A stretch of DNA of 35,845 bases from Kiritimatiellia bacterium (GTDB taxonomy: Bacteria > Verrucomicrobiota > Kiritimatiellia > RFP12 > UBA3636). Below are positions 16,701-24,506 of this stretch, piece after piece. The translations under genes and the position numbers were made by a program. The stretch is from NCBI GenBank assembly GCA_017648065.1, contig JAGCJJ010000021.1, positions 1 to 35,845 of the forward strand, in the 5' to 3' direction. The notes below the pieces were generated by a model that searched no databases, was not told the DNA's origin, and worked only from the letters and a program-made list of their open reading frames with translations. Every line of letters starts with the position of its first letter. The first letter of the stretch is position 1.

Positions 16701-18179
16701 TTATTTTGAGTACCTAAAACGAAGCATATTCCAAGAATGCTTTTTGAGAACAATTTTATCCCCGACAGGAACAATCGATGGATTAACAGCGCTATTATCC
16801 TTTGTATTTGTCGCCTTCAAATCATCAGAATACAATTCAACATGTTCTATTAATGAAATATTCTCATATCCTGAAATATTGACATCCAGCTCTGCAGAAT
16901 AGCTCAAATTTCTATTAACAACAAAAACAACAAGCTCTCCTTCCCCATTATCTACTACAGAGCTCATCAAATAAGGAATCTGCTCTCCATTATTCTCATA
17001 TGATTCACACTCAAGCTTAGCTTGTAGGACATTGCCACGGCCATAATTTGAACCATACATAAATGGGAAGAAAATTGTTTGTACCCAAGCTGGTCCACCA
17101 TTTTCAGTAAAGATTGGTGCAATTACATTAACTAATTGTGCCAAACATGCCATTTTTACGCGATCACAGTTATTTTGCAATACCATTAGCATGCAACCAA
17201 CTAGCAAAGCATCCTCAAATGTATATTTTTGCTCTAATAAGCGAGGAGCTTTTTGCCATGGAGTCTTTTGATTTTCCCAAGAACCATCTTGTGTCCACAC
17301 ATTCCATTCATCAAAGGATAGATTAATTGTCTTTTTGCTATGCTTCTTTGCTTTGATTGCATCACAAAAAGCTACTGCTCCTTTTACAAATCGCTCCATT
17401 TCTTCTGCTTTTGCTAAAAAGGCAGGTGTGTCATTATCATAATTGGCATAATAACAATGCAAAGAAAGATAATCAATATCGTTATATGTGTGATCAAGAA
17501 CAGTTAGCTCCCATTCGCCAAATGTAGGCATGTTTTGTCCGGCACTTCCACATGCTACTAATTCAATGGTTGGATCTACCCATTTCATTACTTTAGCAGT
17601 CTCATGTGCTATTCTTCCATATTCATGAGCTGTTTTAGTGCCGATTTGCCAATCTCCATCCATTTCATTGCCCAAGCACCAAACTTTGATTCCAAATGGC
17701 TTTTCAAACCCATTTTGACGGCGTAGATTTGCATAATATGTATCAGTAGAAGCATTACAATACTCTACACAATTTCTTGCTTCTTCAGGACCTCTTGTAC
17801 CCAAATTAACAGCCATCATAACTTCTGTATTAGCACGCTTTGCCCACTCTTGAAACTCATCAATACCTACCTCATTTGTTTCAAGAGAGAACCAAGCTTG
17901 CTCCATACGACGAGGACGCTTTGCTTTTTCTCCGATCCCGTCCTCCCAATTATATCCAGAAACAAAATTACCACCTGGATAGCGAACAATTGGGACATTT
18001 AATTCCTTAACTAAATCTATTACATCACGACGAAATCCACATTCGTCAGCTGTTGGGTGCTCAGGCTCATAAATACCACCATAAACTGCACGGCCCAAAT
18101 GTTCAATAAATGAGCCATAAATACGCTTATCGACAGCACCTACCTGAAAATTTCTATCTATAACTAACTTTGATTTCAT
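16701..18179 (-). CDS. GH51 alpha-L-arabinofuranosidase, intracellular
   Basis: Retaining glycoside hydrolase that removes terminal alpha-L-arabinofuranose from arabinan or arabinoxylan oligosaccharides. 492 residues: TIM barrel followed by a C-terminal beta-sandwich, the common length for cytosolic GH51. Acid/base E172 sits in CLGNEMDGDWQIG and nucleophile E291 in LSFDEWNVW. RYPGGNFVSGYNWEDGIG at 66-83 is typical of the family. There is no signal peptide. The gene has its own likely promoter and ends 89 bases before the purC ATG; it is not obviously in an operon. With the two GH3 enzymes in the window it suggests hemicellulose use. Confidence 0.93.
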   Translation of the reverse strand: MKSKLVIDRNFQVGAVDKRIYGSFIEHLGRAVYGGIYEPEHPTADECGFRRDVIDLVKELNVPIVRYPGGNFVSGYNWEDGIGEKAKRPRRMEQAWFSLETNEVGIDEFQEWAKRANTEVMMAVNLGTRGPEEARNCVEYCNASTDTYYANLRRQNGFEKPFGIKVWCLGNEMDGDWQIGTKTAHEYGRIAHETAKVMKWVDPTIELVACGSAGQNMPTFGEWELTVLDHTYNDIDYLSLHCYYANYDNDTPAFLAKAEEMERFVKGAVAFCDAIKAKKHSKKTINLSFDEWNVWTQDGSWENQKTPWQKAPRLLEQKYTFEDALLVGCMLMVLQNNCDRVKMACLAQLVNVIAPIFTENGGPAWVQTIFFPFMYGSNYGRGNVLQAKLECESYENNGEQIPYLMSSVVDNGEGELVVFVVNRNLSYSAELDVNISGYENISLIEHVELYSDDLKATNTKDNSAVNPSIVPVGDKIVLKKHSWNMLRFRYSK

Positions 18180-18193
18180 ACTTACAACAAAAT

Positions 18194-18222
18194 TTTATAT
18201 TAATTTCAAATGATTTAAGCAA
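18194..18222 (-). promoter_or_regulatory. Likely promoter for the GH51 gene
   Basis: Minus strand TTGCTT, 17 bases, TATAAA, ending about 14 bases before the ATG. The gap after tlyA is 96 bases and otherwise AT-rich. Confidence 0.45.
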
Positions 18223-18275
18223 AACAGCAATTAACACAAACCTAGGATGTAAAAACAATTAACCAACATTATTTA

Positions 18276-19010
18276 TTAGGTTAATTTCTTTCTCCATCTT
18301 GCTGTATATTCAACATTACCAGCTGGTCCTGTAATTGGAGAAACACAATAACCTAACCATTCTAAACCAATCGACTCACCAAATTCTTTGATTGATTCAA
18401 CCACTTGAAGTCGAACAGCCTCATCACGAACAACTCCGCCCTTGCCAACCTGCTCTCGTCCTGCTTCAAACTGTGGCTTAATAAGAGTTACCATTTCTCC
18501 TCCAGGCTTTAATACATCCATCATTGGAGGTAAAATCAAACGTAAGGATATAAATGAAACATCACAAACAGCAAAATCAGGAACAAAAGGCAAGTCTGCT
18601 GATGTCATGTTTCTTGCGTTAAATTTCTCTATTGAAATCACGCGTGGATCTTGCAACAAACGCGGATGAATCTGACTATGTCCAACATCTACAGCGACAA
18701 CTCTTGCTGCACCATGCTGTAGAAGACAATCAGTAAAGCCGCCTGTTGAAGCACCCACGTCAAGGCAACTAAAGCCCTCAACATTGAAATGCCACTCATT
18801 AAATGCGCCTTCAAGCTTTAATCCACCACGGCTAACAAATCTATTCTCTTCTGCAAGCTCCAGCTCGATCTCTGAGTCGTATTTATTACCTGCCTTTGGC
18901 GAAACAACACCCTTAACGCGAACCTTACCTTCCATGATTATTCGCTGAGCCTGGCTGCGGCTGTCACAATACCCACGTGCAACTAAAATTTCATCTAAAC
19001 GCTGCTTCAT
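18276..19010 (-). CDS. TlyA-family rRNA methyltransferase (S4 plus FtsJ domains)
   Basis: TlyA-family 2'-O-methyltransferase/hemolysin-like protein; characterised members methylate cytidines of 16S and 23S rRNA. 244 residues. An S4 RNA-binding domain covers about 1-60 (RLDEILVARGYCDSRSQAQRII). SRGGLKL at 60-66 links to the Rossmann FtsJ domain with SAM motif DVGASTGG at 84-91. Then come VAVDVGHSQ and a CDVSFISL segment, and KPQFEAGREQVGKGGVVRD, diagnostic for TlyA. Third in a run Nif3-TetR-TlyA, 32 bases after the TetR-type gene. GGAG stands 10 bases before the ATG. Methylation sites in this organism are unknown. Confidence 0.92.
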   Translation of the reverse strand: MKQRLDEILVARGYCDSRSQAQRIIMEGKVRVKGVVSPKAGNKYDSEIELELAEENRFVSRGGLKLEGAFNEWHFNVEGFSCLDVGASTGGFTDCLLQHGAARVVAVDVGHSQIHPRLLQDPRVISIEKFNARNMTSADLPFVPDFAVCDVSFISLRLILPPMMDVLKPGGEMVTLIKPQFEAGREQVGKGGVVRDEAVRLQVVESIKEFGESIGLEWLGYCVSPITGPAGNVEYTARWRKKLT

Positions 19011-19042
19011 TAAATAATTACTCCATCATTTTTTGACAATAA

Positions 19043-19711
19043 TTATTTTGTCTTCTCTGACTCATTATCGCTTATAATTTTTCTACGTGCTTGAGGAGGA
19101 ACTGTACGCATTGCACGAATTCCACCCATAACAAAAGCACAAATTTCCCGAGTAAAATGAGCAGCTTCTTCTTCTGTTGGTGTCTGTTTTGTGAAAAGTT
19201 TACGACGAGTAGATTTATTAATTGTTAAAGTTGCAAACTGACTATGAATAGCCAGAATACAACATTCTACCTGAAAATCAGTAACATTAGGGCCAAGCAT
19301 TCTGCGTAAATGCAAATCCAAATCGTGAATTCGAGGTGATAAATGTTCTGAGAGCATTTCCTCAGCATAAGGGGAAGGATCATTCATCTCATTAGATACT
19401 AATCTTCTGAGCAATCCACTAGGACCTGTATCGAAAATAGCTAAAACACATACACGCAAGTAATTGTATAACCACTCTCTGTCTTCATTTTGGGAAGTTA
19501 CAACACTGTAATCTTCCATCGCGTGCTTTACTGCATAATCCCAAACTTCACGATAGAGCTCTTCCTTGCCTCCGAAGTGATAATTAACTGCTGCTACATT
19601 AGCATTAGCTTTCTTACAAATATTTTGTGTTTTTGTGGCATTATAGCCTTTTTCTGCAAATTCCCTAGCAGCACACTCAAGTAAGCAGTCCCTAGTATCC
19701 TTCTTTTTCAT
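19043..19711 (-). CDS. TetR-family transcriptional regulator (CecR/YbiH-like)
   Basis: 222 residues. The N-terminal TetR helix-turn-helix is at about 1-60: LLECAAREFAEKGYNATKTQNICKK, then VAAVNYHFGGKEELYREVW, the recognition-helix signature. The C-terminal part (SGLLRRLVSNEMNDPSPYAEEM and later QFATLTINKSTRRKLF) resembles the DUF1956 ligand domain of CecR/YbiH, regulators often next to drug-efflux genes. None lies beside this one: it sits between nif3-like and tlyA genes, 23 bases after the former, with GGGTGA before its ATG. Target and inducer are unknown. Confidence 0.88.
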   Translation of the reverse strand: MKKKDTRDCLLECAAREFAEKGYNATKTQNICKKANANVAAVNYHFGGKEELYREVWDYAVKHAMEDYSVVTSQNEDREWLYNYLRVCVLAIFDTGPSGLLRRLVSNEMNDPSPYAEEMLSEHLSPRIHDLDLHLRRMLGPNVTDFQVECCILAIHSQFATLTINKSTRRKLFTKQTPTEEEAAHFTREICAFVMGGIRAMRTVPPQARRKIISDNESEKTK

Positions 19712-19734
19712 TACTCTATCACCCTAGCAATTAT

Positions 19735-20502
19735 TTAATAATCCAAAGACAAATCAACAAATTCTGTCACTACGCCAAACTTTTCACGTAAAAGAGCTGC
19801 TAATGCTTCTACTCCACCACACTCAGTAGAATAATGACCAGCAGCAATCATATTCATTTCAAGGTGTTTACACTCATTATAGCTCTGTAAATCAACCTCT
19901 CCTGTTAAAAAAACATCTAACCCATCACTAGCTGCTTGGGATATAGAATCTGCTGCACCACCACTGATGATACCAACAGTCTTAATAGAACACTTACCAT
20001 ATCCTAATGCTCTAAAATTACCTTTATGTGGTAAGGAACGGACTTTCACACAAAAATCCTCAAATGGCATTTCTTCTGGAAGTTCGCCCTTAAAACCAAT
20101 AATCATGCCATGATAATCACCAAAAGGCTTTAAATTCTGAAGCCCCAATTGTTGAGCTAGTACTGCATTATTACCATAAACAGGATGAGCATCTAAAGGC
20201 AAATGAACACCATAAAGAGCAATATTATTCTCTATCAAATATGAGATGAGCTTATAGTTTACGCCAGATATATACTTTAGTGAATCACCCCAACTAAGTC
20301 CATGGTGAACAATGCACATATCGGCACCACGTAAACGTGCTTCCTTAAAGAAATCTAATGATGCATCAACTCCTACACATATTTTTTTTACATCTGCATA
20401 AGGAGCGTCAACTTGGAGTCCATTATTTGAACAATCTGAACTAAAGGATTTTAAATCTAGTTCTACATCTAAAAATTGAGCGATATCAGATGGTGAAATC
20501 AT
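19735..20502 (-). CDS. Nif3-like dinuclear metal-centre protein
   Basis: 255-residue member of the Nif3/YbgI family (PF01784), often labelled GTP cyclohydrolase I type 2 though the physiological role is unclear. The metal ligands are seen: H66-H67 in VHHG, HLPLD at 100-104, and the C-terminal AAGHYSTECGG with the last His/Glu pair. SNNGLQV near residue 25 is the family's N-terminal signature. An AAGGA ribosome binding site lies 8 bases before ATG. The PAP2-like gene is 48 bases upstream; that gap has a short TAGTAT/ATACTA hairpin (20527-20545). Followed closely by the TetR-type gene. Confidence 0.88.
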   Translation of the reverse strand: MISPSDIAQFLDVELDLKSFSSDCSNNGLQVDAPYADVKKICVGVDASLDFFKEARLRGADMCIVHHGLSWGDSLKYISGVNYKLISYLIENNIALYGVHLPLDAHPVYGNNAVLAQQLGLQNLKPFGDYHGMIIGFKGELPEEMPFEDFCVKVRSLPHKGNFRALGYGKCSIKTVGIISGGAADSISQAASDGLDVFLTGEVDLQSYNECKHLEMNMIAAGHYSTECGGVEALAALLREKFGVVTEFVDLSLDY

Positions 20503-20550
20503 TTAAGTATCCTTTAATAGCAAAATTAGTATCAATCTAATACTATACTG

Positions 20551-21030
20551 TTAATTGGCGAAGCACTTTTCCCAAATATACATAGAAACAAGGCTGAACA
20601 TGATACCGACAAACAAGCCTCCCCAAACCTCACTTCGTGTATGACCTTGCTTCTCTTTCAATGTAGGATAATCGGAATCTTTTCCCAAATCCTTAACTAA
20701 AGAATTTATTGTTGCAGCATTTTTACCTGAATTTAATCGTAATGTACAAGCATCGAACATTGTAATAATGGCATAAGTACATGCAAATGCAAAAATTGGA
20801 GTATTAAAACCTTCCTTCAAGCCGATTGATGTAGCCAGACCTGATACAGTTGCAGAATGTGCACTTGGCCAACTGCCTGTGCTATGAAAATAATGCAAAT
20901 CTATTTTTTTTGTTTTAACAAAATTAATTATCAACTTAATTAGCTGTGCTGTGCACCATGAAAAAAATGCACAAAAAAAGCAAATATTTAAAGAAAATTC
21001 GCTTAAGCAATTCCAATGAAGATTTTCCAT
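20551..21030 (-). CDS. Divergent PAP2-family (DUF212/YuiD-like) membrane protein
   Basis: Small integral membrane protein of the divergent PAP2 / acid phosphatase-vanadium haloperoxidase group (PF02681), 159 residues. Seen: GSWPSAHSATVSG near residue 50, corresponding to the family's GGMPSSHSA; an FDACTLRLNSGKNAATIN segment; and QGHTRSEVWGGLFVG near the C-terminus, with four hydrophobic helices. The catalytic set differs from classic PAP2, so lipid phosphatase activity is not assured. Start at ATG 21030: the frame extends to a TTG at 21045, but TTGGAG there is itself the ribosome binding site. A TATAAT lies about 25 bases upstream without a good -35. Confidence 0.85.
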   Translation of the reverse strand: MENLHWNCLSEFSLNICFFCAFFSWCTAQLIKLIINFVKTKKIDLHYFHSTGSWPSAHSATVSGLATSIGLKEGFNTPIFAFACTYAIITMFDACTLRLNSGKNAATINSLVKDLGKDSDYPTLKEKQGHTRSEVWGGLFVGIMFSLVSMYIWEKCFAN

Positions 21031-21210
21031 AATTAATTTCTCCAAATATATTATACCAAAATTAAAAACCGCAGATCCGCTTCAACTTAATTCTATTCTT
21101 GTTTGAACTTATTAAAATACAAACTAACTATTTTCGCACATTACTTTAATCTTAATGATTTTTACTTACCCTTCAAACACCACCAAGATTAACTTATATT
21201 TTGTTCGTAC

Positions 21211-21244
21211 AAAAAAAGTAAAGGCGGATCAAAAAAGACCCGCC
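21211..21244 (-). terminator. Probable rho-independent terminator after the TPR gene
   Basis: Eight-base stem with one mismatch (GGCGGGTC / GATCCGCC on the minus strand) and an all-T loop, followed by an interrupted T tract (TTTACTTTTTTT). It starts about 18 bases after the TPR stop. Confidence 0.7.
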
Positions 21245-21262
21245 ATACAAAACAACATAATC

Positions 21263-21988
21263 TTATTCTGCTGCAGGCTCTGTTACTTCAGGAGCAACTG
21301 CTTCTGCTGTAGGAGCAGCAAAGAAATTTGACAAATCTGCTGCTGATTTAGGTGCAGGATTCTGCAAGCGATCAATTGCTGAAATTAGAGCCTCAGCACG
21401 GATAACAATTGGCTTACCAGCATTATCTGCGATAAACAAATCTAACAATCCTTTGCCACCAATCTTGTCACCCTTCAAAATCAAGCAACGAGCTTTACCC
21501 AAAATTGCATCCTGCTTAAATGCACCTGCCTTTTCAAGCTCAGAATAATTTGCAATAGCTGCATCAAATTTTCCAGTAACCTCTTGAACTGTTGCTAAAG
21601 CAAATTTAGCATTATCTGCTAAAATATGGCTATCAAATTTAGCTAGAAAATCTTCATAAGTAACAATAGCTTCATCATAACGGCCATCAGCATAATATGC
21701 AGCACCCAATCTTAGCATTGCAATTGGAGTAACATAACTTGAACGATTATTATCAACAACAACAGCAAACTCTTCTGGTGTTCTTGCTGTATTTAATTCT
21801 TCTTGTGCTGCAACGATATTTGCTACCTGTTTCTTGACAAACCAGTTCTTACCAATCATAAAGATTAGTACAACTAATAGCACAATGCAAATATAATGAC
21901 CATATTTAGACCAAAAAGCCTTTAGCTCTTCCAACTCTTCAATAGGAGCTGCCTCTGCATGCTCCAAATTCTTTACATCCTTAGACAT
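21263..21988 (-). CDS. Membrane-anchored TPR protein, YfgM-like
   Basis: 241 residues. A cytosolic N-terminus (about 30 residues, acidic) is followed by one membrane helix (HYICIVLLVVLIFMIG) and a periplasmic-type TPR region: LRLGAAYYADGRYDEAIVTYEDFLAKFDSH, ADNAKFALATVQEVTGKFDAAIANYSELEKAG and DAILGKARCLILKGDKIGGKGLLDLFIADN. This matches YfgM-type ancillary translocon subunits or chaperones (PF09976), which help envelope protein folding. The tail is Ala/Glu/Pro-rich and may be disordered. Start: ATG 21988 with GGAAGGA close upstream; the frame runs to a GTG at 22033, but that lacks such a site. Confidence 0.75.
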   Translation of the reverse strand: MSKDVKNLEHAEAAPIEELEELKAFWSKYGHYICIVLLVVLIFMIGKNWFVKKQVANIVAAQEELNTARTPEEFAVVVDNNRSSYVTPIAMLRLGAAYYADGRYDEAIVTYEDFLAKFDSHILADNAKFALATVQEVTGKFDAAIANYSELEKAGAFKQDAILGKARCLILKGDKIGGKGLLDLFIADNAGKPIVIRAEALISAIDRLQNPAPKSAADLSNFFAAPTAEAVAPEVTEPAAE

Positions 21989-22018
21989 CAATATTTCCTT
22001 CCGTTTAAGATTTGCAAT

Positions 22019-22047
22019 ATAATACCAAAACACATATTATCTTTCAA
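22019..22047 (-). promoter_or_regulatory. Promoter for the TPR gene
   Basis: Minus strand TTGAAA, 17 bases, TATTAT, about 31 bases before the ATG at 21988. The -35 is part of the inverted repeat 22042-22075. Confidence 0.55.
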
Positions 22048-22075
22048 GTAACAATTGTTGTATTGACACTTGAAA
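22042..22075. repeat. Inverted repeat overlapping the TPR promoter -35
   Basis: TTTCAAGT (22042-22049) and ACTTGAAA (22068-22075) are perfect 8-base arms 18 bases apart. Next to the left arm lies a perfect 10-base palindrome AACAATTGTT (22050-22059). The position suggests an operator, though a chance AT-rich repeat is possible. Confidence 0.45.
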
Positions 22076-22145
22076 ACCTACATTTTAGGGCTAAATTATC
22101 GTAAAAAAAGCTATTTTTCTATTAGTTAATTGCACAATCAATGAT

Positions 22146-23459
22146 TTAATGACCGAAAATTCGAGGAATTTTGAAAAATATTCTACGCTTTTCTTCAGGC
22201 AATGGTTTCATTTTATAGATAAAATACAAACCTGGAAGCGACAACAACAAATATAATTTAAAATATAGCTTATATGAGTCAAGTGTATATGCAGCAAATT
22301 GAGTGTTTGAATATTTAATCATACACCAACCTAACGCCATTCCAACCAATCCACCAGCAGCACCTGTCAGAACAGCCTGTAGAATTGACGCTGCCACAGA
22401 ATTTTCTTTAGGAACAACATGTAAAAAATAATGCTGTGTGCAATTAGGCAAAGCTGTATTACATGCACCATTAGTGATAAAGGCAATGATTAATAAAATT
22501 GTAGTAAATTTATTAGGCATATTTATCCATAATATTGAAAGCAATACAAGTGCCAAATAAAATACAAACATAACCTGGCGAGGGCCATACTTTCGGCTTA
22601 GTATTCCTGCAAAATTAGAGAATACTGCTGAAGCCGCAAATTGACACAATGCAAACCATAATGCTGCAGAATCAGATAATTCATAAACTCGCTTGATAAT
22701 AGCAACAGAAATAGGCAGCATCAAAATCAAAAAGACATTATTGACAAAGTTCACCAAAACAAGCTTCATAAATGGCTTATTTTTTAAAGCAATTCGCATC
22801 TCTGACCAAATTGGTTTTTTAGCAGAGTCTCGCAGCACTTCAGTCTCATCAACCATTAACATAAAGCGAGATGCAAATACACCCAACACAGAACCGAATA
22901 TTATCAAACCTGTTAATGTCCACAAATGAGGCTTAAATGTTAAAATAGGAATAATCAGGAGTAACAGAGCAGCAAAGCAAAATATATAAAAGTATGAACC
23001 AGCCTTGCCTATTACAGTACCGCGGTCCTGTTCTGAGGTCAATTCTCCAAGCAATGGCACTGTCATTACCACACCTGCAGCTCTTAGCCCATAGAATGCA
23101 TATGCACTTAGAACAAGGGTTATCAATGGCAAATAAGGAATACCCAAATAAAACCAAAGAGCAGATGATGCACAGCACACAGCTGCAATATTTCGCAAAA
23201 CCCAACAAATACTTTGTGTTTTTGCAGCTCCCCAACGAGCAGTAAAGTATCGACCAAGAGGCAAAAGTGTAAAGCCTAAATTCAGCATACTTCCTAATAT
23301 GGTTACGACAATGTCGTTGGCGCCAATTTCCATTGCTAAAAGCAAAATTATAGTTTCTCCTAAGCACATATAGGAGAAGCCGTTCGCCATATTAAAATAG
23401 TAAATGCCTTTTATTGACCTAGCCTTCTGGGATGGTGTTAGTGGTCCAATACAAATCAT
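22146..23459 (-). CDS. Major facilitator superfamily transporter
   Basis: 437 residues with about 12 hydrophobic helices, an inner-membrane MFS carrier. It has a polar central loop after helix 6 (around residues 195-215, VDETEVLRDSAKKPIWSEM), as in this superfamily. The segment ILSRKYGPRQVM resembles the cytoplasmic GxxxDRxGxR-type loop in form only. The start at ATG 23459 (MICIGPLTPSQKARSIKGIYYFN) lacks a clear ribosome binding site. It lies downstream of a sugar isomerase-like gene and a GH3 beta-glucosidase on the same strand but beyond a terminator-like hairpin. Sugar transport is a guess from context; the substrate cannot be read from sequence. Confidence 0.8.
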   Translation of the reverse strand: MICIGPLTPSQKARSIKGIYYFNMANGFSYMCLGETIILLLAMEIGANDIVVTILGSMLNLGFTLLPLGRYFTARWGAAKTQSICWVLRNIAAVCCASSALWFYLGIPYLPLITLVLSAYAFYGLRAAGVVMTVPLLGELTSEQDRGTVIGKAGSYFYIFCFAALLLLIIPILTFKPHLWTLTGLIIFGSVLGVFASRFMLMVDETEVLRDSAKKPIWSEMRIALKNKPFMKLVLVNFVNNVFLILMLPISVAIIKRVYELSDSAALWFALCQFAASAVFSNFAGILSRKYGPRQVMFVFYLALVLLSILWINMPNKFTTILLIIAFITNGACNTALPNCTQHYFLHVVPKENSVAASILQAVLTGAAGGLVGMALGWCMIKYSNTQFAAYTLDSYKLYFKLYLLLSLPGLYFIYKMKPLPEEKRRIFFKIPRIFGH

Positions 23460-23507
23460 TTTTTACAGCAATAAAATTGTTAATATATAATGCAAAATAG
23501 AATCAAG

Positions 23508-23532
23508 GCGTCAGGCATTTACAGCCTGACAC
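23508..23532 (-). terminator. Hairpin after the TIM-barrel gene, likely terminator
   Basis: Perfect 7-base stem GTCAGGC / GCCTGAC with a 7-base loop, extended by two more G-C pairs after one mismatch. No strong T run follows on the minus strand, so termination may be weak. Confidence 0.5.
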
Positions 23533-23544
23533 CCATTCGAAAAA

Positions 23545-24420
23545 TTATAAGGAAATAACCTTTACGCAACGCTCGTAAGCATCCTTAAGGAATTCAATAT
23601 ATTTATCCTTAAATGGAGTGTTGCCATGAGACATCTCAAAGCTGAAGCAGCGAGGATATGCTGATTTACGAACATCATCGCACAAACGCTTCCAATCAAT
23701 AATACCATACAATGGAGGCTGATGTTGATCTCCACCACCATTATTGTCATGGAAATGCAATGCTTGAAGCCTGTCAAGATTACGCTCTAAGCACTCAATA
23801 CCATTTGCTGTGCTTCCATCCTTCCAGTCAATATTTCCGTGACCAGAATCATAGCAAAGACCTACGCACTCTGCTGGATACTCAGAAAATACTTTTTCCA
23901 AAATTTCAAAAGTATCAAGAGCACCATTTTCAAGAGCCAAAGGAACACCTAGCTGCTCGCACATAGGCATAAGCTCATCAAGAGACTTTCTTAATGCATC
24001 TACTCTGGCCCATTGTTCTGCCTTCTGCTCTTCTGTGCTATTTCTATTAATCATAGGGATATGCATCATAACAGTACCTGTACCCTCAAGCATATGAAGC
24101 ATCTCAATACGATTCTTTACAATCTCCACACCTTGCTTGCGATATACCTCCTGAGGATTATACCAGCAACAAAGAGGACCACCACCGATAGAACCTTCTG
24201 AACCATGAATATCAAGCAGCTTCAAATCATACTTCTTTAGCAAGCTCTTAATATACACGATTTCATCTGTTGTATAAAAATGGTCTGTGTTCCACTGATG
24301 GCACCAATGTAGGTGTGTAAAGCCTGCACCAGCTTCTTCACGAGCTTCCGCAATATAGCGTAGTGCATTCTCAGGATCTCCGCCAGATGAAAAATAATCT
24401 GTTGCAATTGCAATATCCAT
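23545..24420 (-). CDS. Xylose isomerase-like TIM-barrel protein (sugar phosphate isomerase/epimerase family)
   Basis: 291 residues of the AP-endonuclease family 2 fold (PF01261), which holds sugar isomerases, epimerases and inositol catabolic enzymes. Seen: an early TDYFSSGGDPENALRYI segment, HLHWCHQWNTD near 37, a LLDIHGSEG segment near 67, MMHIPMI near 117, LALENG around 160, CYDSGHGNIDW near 188 and LHFHDNNGGGDQH near 216. The E, D, H and E ligands of the metal site fit the fold. The ribosome binding site GGGGTAATGA precedes ATG. Between the GH3 beta-glucosidase (upstream) and an MFS gene, it may process a released sugar. The substrate is unknown. Confidence 0.82.
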   Translation of the reverse strand: MDIAIATDYFSSGGDPENALRYIAEAREEAGAGFTHLHWCHQWNTDHFYTTDEIVYIKSLLKKYDLKLLDIHGSEGSIGGGPLCCWYNPQEVYRKQGVEIVKNRIEMLHMLEGTGTVMMHIPMINRNSTEEQKAEQWARVDALRKSLDELMPMCEQLGVPLALENGALDTFEILEKVFSEYPAECVGLCYDSGHGNIDWKDGSTANGIECLERNLDRLQALHFHDNNGGGDQHQPPLYGIIDWKRLCDDVRKSAYPRCFSFEMSHGNTPFKDKYIEFLKDAYERCVKVISL

Positions 24421-24463
24421 GTCATTACCCCTTTTTTATATTTTACAAATTTAATTTGAAAAG

Positions 24464-24500
24464 TATGCCTTACCCAATCTTTTCAATCAGGTAAGGCATA
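24464..24500 (-). terminator. Hairpin after the GH3 beta-glucosidase gene
   Basis: Perfect 11-base stem TATGCCTTACC / GGTAAGGCATA with a 15-base loop, just after the stop codon. The following minus-strand sequence is only moderately T-rich (CTTTTC), so it may attenuate rather than fully stop transcription. Confidence 0.6.
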
Positions 24501-24506
24501 GTTAAA

